Positions 34,397 to 41,480 of a stretch of DNA of 41,480 nucleotides are shown in pieces. The position numbers were made by a program, and so were the translations under genes. How positions within the stretch are numbered: position 1 is the first letter of the stretch; the number at the start of each line of letters is the position of its first letter. Source of the DNA: Betaproteobacteria bacterium. GTDB lineage: Bacteria > Pseudomonadota > Gammaproteobacteria > Burkholderiales > SG8-39. The stretch covers positions 1-41,480 of the forward strand of contig VBBY01000014.1 in assembly GCA_005881595.1 (NCBI GenBank), read 5' to 3'. Below the pieces are notes generated by a model, which saw only the letters and a program-made list of their open reading frames with translations, did not search any database and had not been told where the DNA came from.

Positions 34397-36102
34397 GCGC
34401 GCTGGTCAGCGTCGTGAATCTGAGGGTCTCCTTTGTCACGAGGCAAACTCGCGTGGAGGCGGTGCGCGGCGTCAGCTTCGACGTCCGGCACGACGCGACG
34501 CTCGCCCTGGTCGGCGAATCCGGCAGCGGCAAAACCGTGTCGGCGATGTCGATCCTGCGCCTGCTGCCCGAGAACGCCATCGTCGATCCGGCCAGCCGCA
34601 TCGATTACGGCGGCGAAAACCTGCTCGCTGCGCCTGCCGCACGGCTGCGCGCGCTGCGCGGGCGCGACATCAGCGCGGTGTTCCAGGAGCCGATGAGCTC
34701 GCTCAACCCGGTGCTCACCGTCGGCGAGCAGGTCGCCGAGGTGCTGCGCCTGCATCGCAGCATGGCGCCCCGTCAGGCGCTCGAGCGGGCCGCCGAGCTG
34801 CTCGCCGAGGTGGGGATTCCCGAGCCGCGGGCGCGCCTGCGCGCCTATCCGCACGAGCTCTCTGGCGGCCAGCAGCAGCGCGTGATGATCGCGATGGCCA
34901 TCGCGAACGAGCCGAAGCTGCTGATCGCCGACGAGCCGACCACCGCGCTCGACGTCACGGTGCAGCGTCAGGTGCTCGAGCTGATCGCGCGGCTGCGCGA
35001 GCGCCACCGCATGAGCGTGCTGTTCATCAGCCACGACCTCGGGCTGGTCGGCGAGATCGCCGACAACGTGGTGGTGATGCGCGAGGGCGAGGTGCGCGAA
35101 AGCGGCCCGACGCAGCGCATATTCAGTGCGCCGCGCGACCCGTATACGCGCGCGCTGCTCGCCTGCCGGCCGCGCCTCGACACGCGCCCCCGGCGGCTGC
35201 CGGTGATCGACGACTTCATGCGCGGCGGCGTGGCACCGGACGCTGCGCTCGAGCGCCCGCCGGCCGGCGCCAACCTCATCGAAGCGAAGGGCCTGCGCAA
35301 GGAGTTCCGCTTGCGCACCGGCTGGTTCGCCTCGAAATCGCTGGTCGCGGTGCGCGAGGTCACGTTCGGCGTCACCCGCGGGCGCACCGTCGGCCTGGTC
35401 GGCGAGTCAGGCTCGGGGAAGACCACCGTGGCGCTGCTCGTCATGCGGCTCCTCGAGGCAAGCGGCGGCGAGGCGCGCCTCGAGGACACCGACCTGCTGC
35501 GCCTGTCGGCGGCGCAGATGATGGCCTTCCGCAGGCGCATCCAGATCGTGTTCCAGAATCCCTACGCCAGCCTCAACCCGCGCATGAGCATCGGGCGCAC
35601 GCTCACCGAGCCGATGCGCATTCATCGCCTGGGCGCGGATGAAGGCGAGCGCATCGAGCGCGCGCGGGGGCTCCTGCAGCGCGTCGGGCTGCCGCAGGAC
35701 GCCATGCACCGGTACCCGCATGAATTCTCCGGCGGCCAGCGCCAGCGCATCGCGATCGCCCGGGCGCTGGCGGTCGAGCCGGAAGTGCTGATCTGCGACG
35801 AGCCGGTGTCCGCGCTCGACGTCTCGGTGCAGGCGACCGTGCTCAACCTGCTGCTCGACCTGCAGGAAGAGCGCGGGCTTGCCTACCTGTTCATCTCTCA
35901 CGACCTCGCGGTGGTGAAATACATGTCGGACGAGGTCCTGGTCATGCGCGAAGGCGAGGTGGTCGAGCGCGGCGCGCCCGAGGCGATCTACCGCGCTCCG
36001 CAGCACGAGTACACGAGGAAACTTCTCGCCGCCGTCCCGCGTGGCGTCGAGGGACGGAAATTCGGGGACGGAGCCCTAACCAGTTCGGGGACGCAGCCCT
36101 AA
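34393..36102 (+). CDS. Fused double ABC ATPase (OppD-OppF / YejF type)
   Basis: This 569-residue protein carries two complete ATPase domains. The first has Walker A GESGSGKT (41-48), signature LSGGQQQR, Walker B LLIADEPT and H-loop SHDLGLV. The second has GESGSGKTT (near 340), [20 protein letters not shown] and SHDLAVV. It energises the permease pair, so one polypeptide replaces the usual DppD/DppF pair. The native protein probably ended at [11 protein letters not shown]. The last 14 residues ([14 protein letters not shown]) and the TAA stop are encoded by the repeat doublet of the RAYT element. Confidence 0.95.
   Translation: MSALVSVVNLRVSFVTRQTRVEAVRGVSFDVRHDATLALVGESGSGKTVSAMSILRLLPENAIVDPASRIDYGGENLLAAPAARLRALRGRDISAVFQEPMSSLNPVLTVGEQVAEVLRLHRSMAPRQALERAAELLAEVGIPEPRARLRAYPHELSGGQQQRVMIAMAIANEPKLLIADEPTTALDVTVQRQVLELIARLRERHRMSVLFISHDLGLVGEIADNVVVMREGEVRESGPTQRIFSAPRDPYTRALLACRPRLDTRPRRLPVIDDFMRGGVAPDAALERPPAGANLIEAKGLRKEFRLRTGWFASKSLVAVREVTFGVTRGRTVGLVGESGSGKTTVALLVMRLLEASGGEARLEDTDLLRLSAAQMMAFRRRIQIVFQNPYASLNPRMSIGRTLTEPMRIHRLGADEGERIERARGLLQRVGLPQDAMHRYPHEFSGGQRQRIAIARALAVEPEVLICDEPVSALDVSVQATVLNLLLDLQEERGLAYLFISHDLAVVKYMSDEVLVMREGEVVERGAPEAIYRAPQHEYTRKLLAAVPRGVEGRKFGDGALTSSGTQP
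36059..36081 (+). repeat. Left inverted repeat of the RAYT element
   Basis: This 23-bp sequence has the core TTCGGGGACGGAGCCCTAAC. It is identical in inverted orientation to 36864-36886. It contains the RAYT stop codon on the minus strand and codes for part of the ATPase tail on the plus strand. Confidence 0.9.
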
Positions 36103-36828
36103 CTTGAGTTCCAACTCGCCCGAAACGTTATCTGGCTGTGGCACCGTCTTGGCGCGAGGACCAGGAGGTCGACGCTCCAGGCGTCGTTGAGTATCCGCAG
36201 GCAGCATGGATTTCAGTTGCTCGCCGACCAGCGCAAAACCGCCGTTCGTAGCGTCGCGGATTGCCGCAAGGAAAGCGGGTTCATCGCCCACTGCAAACAG
36301 GCCCCGATAAGCCGCATGCCGGGATGTCTCATCCGCCGCGAGAGCGAGATACTCGGCGTGTCGCGTCAGGAGCTGGTTGGACGCTCGGCCTGCGTTCCGG
36401 CTGTGGCTCGACCAGCGATACGCAGAAGCCGACGGCACCATCCCTGCACGCACCGGATTGAGCTCGATGTACCAGTGACAGGCGATGACGTATTGCGCGG
36501 AATCCACGAGACACGAACGGAATCGTCCTTCCCATAGCGTCCCGCCTCGCTCATAACGCCGGTTGAAGTACTGCACGTAGCGCTGACCGAGATTGCGCAT
36601 CAGCAAAGCGCAGGCATGCGGGTTCGAAGGTGTGAGGAGGAGGTGGACGTGGTTTGTCATCAGGCAGTAAGCGTGCAGCGCGCAGCGGGTCTTTGCCGAC
36701 AGATCCCGCAGGTTCGCGAGGTAGACGAGGTAGTCGGTGTCGTGCCGAAAGCAATTCCCGCGATCGTGCCCGCGCTGCACGATGTGCACGGCAATATGCG
36801 GCACGATGAGCCGCGGCCCCCTTGGCAT
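36076..36828 (-). CDS. REP-associated tyrosine transposase (TnpA_REP, Y1 family)
   Basis: This 250-residue protein belongs to the Y1_Tnp/RAYT group of single-strand-nicking HUH enzymes thought to spread REP sequences. The HUH pair is His60-Val-His62 in YCLMTNHVHLLLTP, and the catalytic tyrosine is likely Tyr120 in CHWYIELNPVRAGMV. GLRYVQYFNRRYERGGTLWEG-like sequence (here GQRYVQYFNRRYERGGTLWE) and AYRWSSH are family landmarks. The start MPRGPRLIVPHIAVHIVQRG at 36828 fits other RAYTs. Upstream in-frame sequence belongs to the shadow of another gene. The final residues and stop lie in the left repeat doublet. It looks intact. Confidence 0.92.
   Translation of the reverse strand: MPRGPRLIVPHIAVHIVQRGHDRGNCFRHDTDYLVYLANLRDLSAKTRCALHAYCLMTNHVHLLLTPSNPHACALLMRNLGQRYVQYFNRRYERGGTLWEGRFRSCLVDSAQYVIACHWYIELNPVRAGMVPSASAYRWSSHSRNAGRASNQLLTRHAEYLALAADETSRHAAYRGLFAVGDEPAFLAAIRDATNGGFALVGEQLKSMLPADTQRRLERRPPGPRAKTVPQPDNVSGELELKLGLRPRTG
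36084..36103 (+). repeat. Second direct copy of the RAYT repeat core
   Basis: TTCGGGGACGCAGCCCTAAC differs from the left repeat core at one base (GCA for GGA). It encodes the ATPase stop TAA in one direction and the LGLRPR part of the transposase tail in the other. Confidence 0.88.
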
Positions 36829-36863
36829 AAGGGCATAACGGCCGACGGCACCTGGGGTTGACG

Positions 36864-36886
36864 GGTTAGGGCTCCGTCCCCGAATT
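36864..36886 (-). repeat. Right inverted repeat of the RAYT element
   Basis: It is the exact reverse complement of 36059-36081. Its outer end provides the first two bases of the TAA stop of the kinase-like gene when read on the minus strand. Confidence 0.9.
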
Positions 36887-37922
36887 AGGGTGCGGGGATC
36901 TGCAAGCGCGCGTGGCGCGCATCGGCGCTGATGGTGACGTCGAGGCTCGCGTGGCCGGCGAAGAGGCGGGCGAGGCGCTCGCGCACGCCTGCGATGTTGG
37001 GCTCGGCCGATGTCGCGCTGCCGACCGAATTGCTGCGCACCGATACCTCCAGGGCAGCGTCCCGGCGTTGCGCGCGGATCTGCAGCAGGGTCGCCGAGCG
37101 CCCGTCGAGCGCCCAGCGCACGAGCGGCAGGAGCAGCATCGCCGGCATGGGCAGCGTGCGCGCCTCGGGCGCCACCGAGATGTCGACTAGCGGGCTTGCA
37201 TCCGCGCGCTGCGCGACCAGGGCGAGATAGGCCTCGGCGAGCTCCTGCTCGCCTGCGACCGTGGCGGAGGCAGCCGCGTCGCCCGGCAGCGCAGCGCGCA
37301 GAAAGCGGATCAGCGCGTCGAGCGCTTCCTGCCCGGCCTCGACATCGCGGGCGTAGCACCGGTCGACCTCGAGCAGGCTGTCGAAGAGGAGCTCCGGGTC
37401 GACGCGGCCCTGCATCGCGCGCAGGTCGCCTTCGAGCACGCGGCGCTCCGCAGCGAGCGCCGCGAGCTGAGTCCGGTGCAACCGTTCGGTGGCGCGCCGG
37501 CTCGCCTGCAGCATCGTGTAGAGCCCGATGAGAAGCATCGCCCAGCCGGACGCCACGCTGAAGCGAAAGGCGATGCGGTGAAGCGTGCTGAGGAAGACCA
37601 TGTGCTCCTTGGCTTCGATCCACGGCCAAAGGTAAAGGACCGTTTCCCCCCATACGGTCGTCACGATGGCAGCGGCGAGCATCGGAAGGATGAGGCGCTT
37701 CGCGGTGCCGGCGGCCTCGCCCAGCAGGTTGTCGGCCGCGACGGCACAGCCGAGCCCGATCAGGGCGTTCAGGAAGTACAGTACCGTCCAGATAGCGATG
37801 ATTCCAAGGCGCAGCTCTTCTTTCCCGAGCCAGGCGTAACTGAGATGCGCGAGCTCGACCACGAAGGAGAAGCCCAGCGCGATGAGCACGTGGCGCCTGC
37901 CGAATCCGGCGAACAGCTTCAC
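36885..37922 (-). CDS. LytS-like sensor protein with degenerate kinase motifs (probable pseudokinase)
   Basis: The 345 residues have the plan of a LytS/YehU-type kinase: four or so N-terminal membrane helices (about 10-140), a coiled-coil linker (LAALAAERRVLEGDLRAMQG) and a kinase-like C-terminal half. The catalytic motifs are gone. The His box Q-x-x-x-x-P-H-F-L-F-N is QGRVDPELLFDS, with Glu177 in place of His. The N box reads LPLVRWALDG, with no Glu-Asn. The DNGRG loop reads SNSVGS. It is coupled by GTGA overlap to the intact kinase upstream, so it may be a heterodimer partner or sensor. Its TAA stop abuts the RAYT repeat. Confidence 0.8.
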   Translation of the reverse strand: MKLFAGFGRRHVLIALGFSFVVELAHLSYAWLGKEELRLGIIAIWTVLYFLNALIGLGCAVAADNLLGEAAGTAKRLILPMLAAAIVTTVWGETVLYLWPWIEAKEHMVFLSTLHRIAFRFSVASGWAMLLIGLYTMLQASRRATERLHRTQLAALAAERRVLEGDLRAMQGRVDPELLFDSLLEVDRCYARDVEAGQEALDALIRFLRAALPGDAAASATVAGEQELAEAYLALVAQRADASPLVDISVAPEARTLPMPAMLLLPLVRWALDGRSATLLQIRAQRRDAALEVSVRSNSVGSATSAEPNIAGVRERLARLFAGHASLDVTISADARHARLQIPAP

Positions 37923-38968
37923 GGCAAAGGCAGCGTGATGATGGCGGTGACGCCGCGCGGCGCGTTAGCCTCGAGCCGCAGGGCGGCGCGCTCGCCGTAG
38001 AGCGCCGCGAGGCGCGCGCGGATGTTGGCGAGCCCGACGCCCGAGCCGGAGGCGGCGGTGAGTCCCCGGCCGTTATCCGCCACGCTGAGCGTGAGCGCCC
38101 CGCCGCTGGCCCGCGCCTTGACGAGGATCGAGCCGCCTTCGGCGAGAGGGGCGATGCCGTGCTTGATCGCGTTCTCGACGAGGGTCGCGAGCATCATCGG
38201 CGGCACGCGCGCGGCGAGCAGCGACGCCGGCGCATCGATCGAGGTCTCGAGCCGCGTCCCCATGCGGATTTTCTGCACGCCGAGGTAGGCCGAGACGAGA
38301 TCGATCTCCTCGGCCAGCGTGGTCTCGTTCCCGCGCATGCGCGGCAGCGCCGCGCGCAGATAGCGGGTGAGCTGCGCGAGCATCGCGCGCCCCGCTGCGG
38401 CGTCGCTCTGGCACAGGCGGCGCACGTTCGACAGGGTGTTGAACAAGAAATGCGGCTCGACCTGCGCCTGCAGCAGGCGCAGTCGCGTCGCGAGCTGCTG
38501 CGTCTCGAGCGCGCTGCGGCGCAATTGTGCGCCGCGGGCTTCCTCCTCGGCGACCTGCGCGCGCAGGTAGAAGACGTAGCCGGCGACGAGGATTGCGCCC
38601 GAGCCCAGCCAGGAGGTGAACACGAGCAGCATGTAGGCCGCGCCTTCGCCGGAGGGCGTTGCGCCGATGGCATAGCGCACGAGGGCGGAGACCCCGGCGC
38701 CGGCTATCGCCGCGAGCACGGCAACGCCAAAATTGTCGCGGCCTGCGCGTCCCGCGGCGTTGAGCACCACCAGCGCCGTGACGAGCATCGTGGCGCCCGT
38801 GACGAGAAACACCGTCATGCGCGACAGCCAGCCGAGCGCCATGTCGCCGATACCGCCGCCGACCACGCCGCTCGCGGGCGCAAGCACCCATTCCAGCGCC
38901 TGCAGCGCGCAGAACGCAGCTACGAGGGCGAGGGCGCTCCACGACAGTCCGTTGAGCAGCCGCTGCAC
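37919..38968 (-). CDS. LytS/YehU-type sensor histidine kinase
   Basis: This 349-residue membrane kinase has about four N-terminal membrane segments (10-135), a coiled coil (AEEEARGAQLRRSALETQQL) and a His_kinase domain with His173 in LQAQVEPHFLFNTLSNVRRL. The ATP-binding half has PPMMLATLVENAIKHGI (Asn266), SVADNGRGL and GVGLANIRARLAALYG. It should phosphorylate the LytTR regulator encoded one base upstream (TAG-C-GTG). The GTG start at 38968 is dictated by this spacing. The signal is unknown. Confidence 0.94.
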   Translation of the reverse strand: MQRLLNGLSWSALALVAAFCALQALEWVLAPASGVVGGGIGDMALGWLSRMTVFLVTGATMLVTALVVLNAAGRAGRDNFGVAVLAAIAGAGVSALVRYAIGATPSGEGAAYMLLVFTSWLGSGAILVAGYVFYLRAQVAEEEARGAQLRRSALETQQLATRLRLLQAQVEPHFLFNTLSNVRRLCQSDAAAGRAMLAQLTRYLRAALPRMRGNETTLAEEIDLVSAYLGVQKIRMGTRLETSIDAPASLLAARVPPMMLATLVENAIKHGIAPLAEGGSILVKARASGGALTLSVADNGRGLTAASGSGVGLANIRARLAALYGERAALRLEANAPRGVTAIITLPLP

Positions 38969-38969
38969 G

Positions 38970-39713
38970 CTACATCTGCCGGAAAAGCAGCGTGTACGCG
39001 TCGCTCACCGCGAGCAGCTCCTCGCGGCGCTTGAGCCGCACCTGTGTGCGGCCGCGCAGATCGCGCACCACGCCGGCGATGGCATGCACATTGACGATGG
39101 TGGAGCGGTGGATCTGCCAGAACGACGCGGGGTCGAGCTCTTGCGAGAGCTCCTTGATCGGCTTCCTGATCAGCGACTCGCCGTCGGCGGTCACCACGCG
39201 CGTGTACTTGCTGCTGGCCTGGAAATAACACACGTCGTCCACGGTGATGACGCGAACCGCCTGGCCGTGGGACGCGTTGATCCAGCGCAGGAAGCCGCGC
39301 TGCGGCGCGCCGAGCTCGCGCAGCAGACCCTCGAGCGCCGGCGCGGGCCGGCCGATGCGCTCCTTGAGGCGCGCCACCGTCGTGGCGAGCCGGGACGCAC
39401 TGGCGGGCTTGAGCACATAGTCCGCGGCCCCCTGCTCGAACGCGGCGAGGGTGTGCTGGTCGTAGGCCGTCACGAACACGACATGGCAGCGGCCGCTTGC
39501 CTGCCTGGCTACTTCGAGCCCGGTAAGCCCGGGCATCTGGATGTCGAGGAACAGCACGTCGGGCGCATGCGCTTCGAGCTCGCGCAGCGTGGTGATGCCG
39601 TCGCCGGTCTGCGCGACGATTTCGAGCTCCGGCCAGAGCGAGCCGAGCAGCTCCGCGAGCTCCTCGCGCAGCAGCGGCTCGTCCTCGGCGATGATGGCAC
39701 GGGGGCTGGGCAC
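38970..39713 (-). CDS. LytTR-family response regulator
   Basis: This 247-residue two-domain regulator has a receiver domain (about 5-118) with acidic Glu10/Asp11, phosphoacceptor Asp57 in VLFLDIQMPGLTGLE, VTAYDQ and the Lys of DYVLKPAS. The C-terminal LytTR DNA-binding domain (about 140-245) has VITVDDVCYFQASSKYTRVV and SFWQIHRSTIVNVHAIAGVV. LytTR proteins bind paired direct repeats. It precedes its cognate kinase and follows a small exported-protein gene by 25 bases. The target genes are not evident. Confidence 0.95.
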   Translation of the reverse strand: MPSPRAIIAEDEPLLREELAELLGSLWPELEIVAQTGDGITTLRELEAHAPDVLFLDIQMPGLTGLEVARQASGRCHVVFVTAYDQHTLAAFEQGAADYVLKPASASRLATTVARLKERIGRPAPALEGLLRELGAPQRGFLRWINASHGQAVRVITVDDVCYFQASSKYTRVVTADGESLIRKPIKELSQELDPASFWQIHRSTIVNVHAIAGVVRDLRGRTQVRLKRREELLAVSDAYTLLFRQM

Positions 39714-39738
39714 TCGCCGTTATGTTCGCATGCCGGGA

Positions 39739-39954
39739 TCAAAGCGTCTTCTTGGCGGGGCAATTCCGGCTTGCCACGGTCTGGTTCTCCAGCAGATCCT
39801 GCCTTGTAGCGGTGATGACGATGCGCTCGGGCTCCTGCTGCGACAGCAGCTGCCGCTCGGCGCCCTCGACCATCGCAGCGTTTACCGCCACCAGGGCCGC
39901 GCCGTTCACGGTGACCGCGATGCCCAGCGCCATCAATCGAGTTCCGCGTCTCAT
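39739..39954 (-). CDS. Small exported protein of unknown function
   Basis: This 71-residue protein starts at the ATG at 39954, six bases after AGGGAGGG. The N-terminus is signal-like (MRRGTRLMALGIAVTVNGAA). The C-terminal half has EPERIVITATRQDLLENQ, which recalls the IVVTATR start of TonB-receptor plugs, and ends in ASRNCPAKKTL with a lone Cys. It is the first gene of the minus-strand run leading to the LytTR/LytS genes. The link is positional only. A longer upstream frame is antisense to the MFS gene and is not coding-like. Confidence 0.7.
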   Translation of the reverse strand: MRRGTRLMALGIAVTVNGAALVAVNAAMVEGAERQLLSQQEPERIVITATRQDLLENQTVASRNCPAKKTL

Positions 39955-40065
39955 TGCAATCCCTCCCTTCGCGTGCAGATTAAGGACCCTGCGTACCGCG
40001 GGCAACGGCGATGCGACGAAACGCCCGATCGCGCGAACGAAACGCGTCCTCGGCCGATGAATTGG

Positions 40066-40071
40066 TATACT
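40066..40071 (+). promoter_or_regulatory. Candidate -10 box of the MFS gene
   Basis: TATACT preceded by TTGG (extended-10-like) in the 193-base divergent gap between the small exported protein and the MFS gene. It predicts a transcript start near 40078. No good -35 box is seen. Apart from this box and the ribosome site of the minus-strand gene, the gap shows nothing recognisable. Confidence 0.4.
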
Positions 40072-40147
40072 TCGCGCCGAATTAACCCGCATCGACGGAA
40101 CGAATCCCATCCGAGCGTTAAACGGGCTGTGGCGCCACGGCGATTTT

Positions 40148-41395
40148 GTGCGGCTGTGGGGCTCGCTCACCATTACCCATTTCGGCGGGCAGATCACCTT
40201 CCTGGCGCTGCCGCTCACCGGCGCCCTGCTGCTCGATGCGACGCCGCTCGAGATGGGCGTGCTCACCGCGCTCGAGGCGCTCCCGTTCGCGCTCTTCGGC
40301 CTGTTCGCAGGCGTGCTGGTGGACCGCCTGCCCAAGCTTCCGATCATCGTATGGTCGGACATCGCGCGCGCCCTGGCCCTGCTCGCGGTGCCGCTTTGCG
40401 CGTGGCTCGGCGTGCTCTCCATGGCGGTGCTCTACGCGGTCGGGTTCCTGGTCGGGCTTGGAACCGTTTGCGGCTGGCCGGCTTACCAGGTCTTCATGAC
40501 CGAACGGGTCGGGCGCGGCAACCTGGTCGAAGCGAACGCGAAGATCGGGGTGAGCGACTCCGCCGCGCAGCTCGTCGGCCCCGGAATTGCCGGCGCGCTG
40601 ATCCAGTGGCTCACGGCGCCGTTCGCGATCCTGCTCGATGCGCTGTCGTTCCTGCTTTCGGCGTGGATCCTGCGCGGCATCCGCTCCGGGCCGAACGACG
40701 CGCCGAAGATGCGCGCCTCGAGCATCGGCGCGGAGATTCGCGAAGGCTTGTCCGCGATCTGGCGCAACGCCGTGCTGCGCGCGCTCGCCTGGGCGCTCTC
40801 CATCTGGCAGATTTTCCGGCACGCGTCGCTGGCGATCGTGGTGCTGTACGCGGCGCGCGAGCTCGGTTTCAGCGCCGGGCGTGTCGGCGCGCTGTGGATG
40901 CTCGCCGGCATCGGCTCGCTCAGCGCCACGGCTGCCATCGGGCGCCTCAACCGGCGCCTTGGCTTCGGTCCCACCATGCTGGCCGGGATGCTCGGGACAG
41001 GCGTCGGGTGGCTGCTGCTTGCCGCCGCGTCGGGAGGCGAGTTCGCTGCCTCGGCCCTGTTCGGGCTGGGGCTGCTGGTGCTCGACTTCAGCGGCATGGT
41101 GTTCTTCATCAATTATCTGACGCTGCGTCAGGCAGTGACGCCGGATCCGCTCCTCGGGCGCGTCACGGCGACGATGATCTGCCTCACGGTAGCGAGCGCG
41201 CCTTTCGGCGGCCTGGCCGGCGGCTGGATCGCCGAGCATGCGGGGTTGCGGGCGACGTTGCTGCTGGCGGGTCTTGGCGCGATCGCGCTGGTACCGCTGG
41301 TCGCGTGGGCCTCTCCGCTATTGCGTCTGCGTACGCTCGACGAGGCTCAGGAACCGCGGCAGACCGAAAGCGTTGCCGAGGAGCTGGCCGGATAG
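40148..41395 (+). CDS. Major facilitator superfamily transporter (MFS_3/enterobactin-exporter-like)
   Basis: This 415-residue protein has twelve predicted membrane helices. The first is at TITHFGGQITFLALPLTGAL and the loop 2-3 motif is GVLVDRLPKLPIIVWSDIAR, the D-R-x-x-x-R type signature of this MFS branch. DSAAQLVGPGIAGALIQWLT and a second half starting near ALSIWQIFRHAS follow. It probably exports a small molecule; the substrate is unknown. The GTG at 40148 is the first standard start, but codons for LWRHGDF, a block usual in these proteins, lie just upstream in the same frame. The true start may therefore be a rare codon such as ATC or ATT after 40078. Confidence 0.88.
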   Translation: MRLWGSLTITHFGGQITFLALPLTGALLLDATPLEMGVLTALEALPFALFGLFAGVLVDRLPKLPIIVWSDIARALALLAVPLCAWLGVLSMAVLYAVGFLVGLGTVCGWPAYQVFMTERVGRGNLVEANAKIGVSDSAAQLVGPGIAGALIQWLTAPFAILLDALSFLLSAWILRGIRSGPNDAPKMRASSIGAEIREGLSAIWRNAVLRALAWALSIWQIFRHASLAIVVLYAARELGFSAGRVGALWMLAGIGSLSATAAIGRLNRRLGFGPTMLAGMLGTGVGWLLLAAASGGEFAASALFGLGLLVLDFSGMVFFINYLTLRQAVTPDPLLGRVTATMICLTVASAPFGGLAGGWIAEHAGLRATLLLAGLGAIALVPLVAWASPLLRLRTLDEAQEPRQTESVAEELAG

Positions 41396-41480
41396 CCCAG
41401 GCTCGCCACGCTCCAGACCATCGAAAAAGTTACGCTGATCGCGAGTGCCGCGGCAGTCAGCCGCTGCGTTGCGCTGATGG
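41347..41480 (-). CDS. Partial small exported protein (5' end beyond window)
   Basis: Read on the minus strand from the window edge, one frame gives ISATQRLTAAALAISVTFSM followed by VWSVASLGYPASSSATLSV and a TGA at 41347-41349. The run of small hydrophobic residues looks like a signal peptide, and the composition resembles the small protein at 39739-39954. It overlaps the 3' end of the convergent MFS gene by about 49 bases. The start codon is outside the window, so this is a tentative call. Confidence 0.4.
   Translation of the reverse strand, partial: ISATQRLTAAALAISVTFSMVWSVASLGYPASSSATLSVCRGS

Larger units (their letters stand above)
36059..36886. mobile_element. RAYT (REP-associated tyrosine transposase) element with 23-bp inverted ends
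   Basis: A RAYT gene is enclosed by perfect 23-bp inverted repeats (36059-36081 and 36864-36886), each with the outer edge AATTCGGGGACGG. A second, one-mismatch copy of the repeat core stands in direct orientation next to the left end (36084-36103). No target duplication is visible, as expected for HUH/Y1 transposases. The left repeat encodes the 3' end of the double ATPase. The right edge supplies the stop of the kinase-like gene. Confidence 0.8.

Noticed and set aside
36829-37653. Upstream extension of the RAYT reading frame into the kinase-like gene
   Set aside because: That part is an alternative frame of the kinase-like gene. RAYT homology begins at 36828.

Overview
The window is GC-rich (roughly two thirds G+C by eye), gene-dense chromosomal DNA from a Gram-negative bacterium, most likely a betaproteobacterium near Burkholderiales. 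The hfq-hflX-hflK-hflC-DUF2065-hisZ-purA string and an orphan Bug/TctC-type binding protein both point there. No rRNA, tRNA, CRISPR array or prophage was seen. The two ends cut through an outer-membrane efflux lipoprotein (left) and a small exported protein (right).

Layout: (1) 1-5526, minus: a tripartite RND efflux operon, tetR > adaptor > pump > outer-membrane lipoprotein, with a palindromic operator upstream of tetR. (2) 5580-12676, minus: the core block aroC > hfq > hflX > hflK > hflC > DUF2065 > hisZ > purA, mostly with overlapping stop and start codons. (3) 12753-14479, minus: the MgtE magnesium transporter followed by a free-standing CBS-pair protein. (4) 14573-17752: a GNAT acetyltransferase, outer-membrane phospholipase A (minus), then a beta-class glutathione transferase coupled to a DODA-type dioxygenase. 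(5) 17749-24660, minus: a second RND operon, marR > mlaC-like > adaptor > pump > outer-membrane lipoprotein. Its promoter carries an 18-bp perfect palindrome over the -10 box and start codon. (6) 24805-29838: a transglutaminase-like protein, TctC, a small Tyr/Pro-rich exported protein, an exported MsrB, a lone MlaF-like ATPase, the SrkA kinase and a second GNAT protein. (7) 29825-36102: a broken DUF885 gene and a peptide-type ABC importer (divergent binding protein, two permeases, one fused double ATPase). (8) 36059-36886: a REP-associated tyrosine transposase (RAYT) bounded by perfect 23-bp inverted repeats. (9) 36885-39954, minus: a small exported protein, a LytTR response regulator, a LytS-type histidine kinase and a second kinase-like protein that has lost its catalytic residues. 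(10) 40148-41395, plus: an MFS exporter.

The shared theme is the cell envelope: two efflux systems under separate repressors, three lipid-asymmetry relatives (PldA, MlaC-like, MlaF-like) without MlaA/B/D/E, the HflKC membrane-protease regulator, and envelope stress or repair proteins (SrkA, exported MsrB). The points most worth following up are the kinase/pseudokinase pair, the RAYT element whose repeats supply stop codons for both flanking genes, the MlaC-efflux operon with a separate MlaF-like ATPase whose switch histidine is a tyrosine, and two divergent gene pairs whose start codons share bases.
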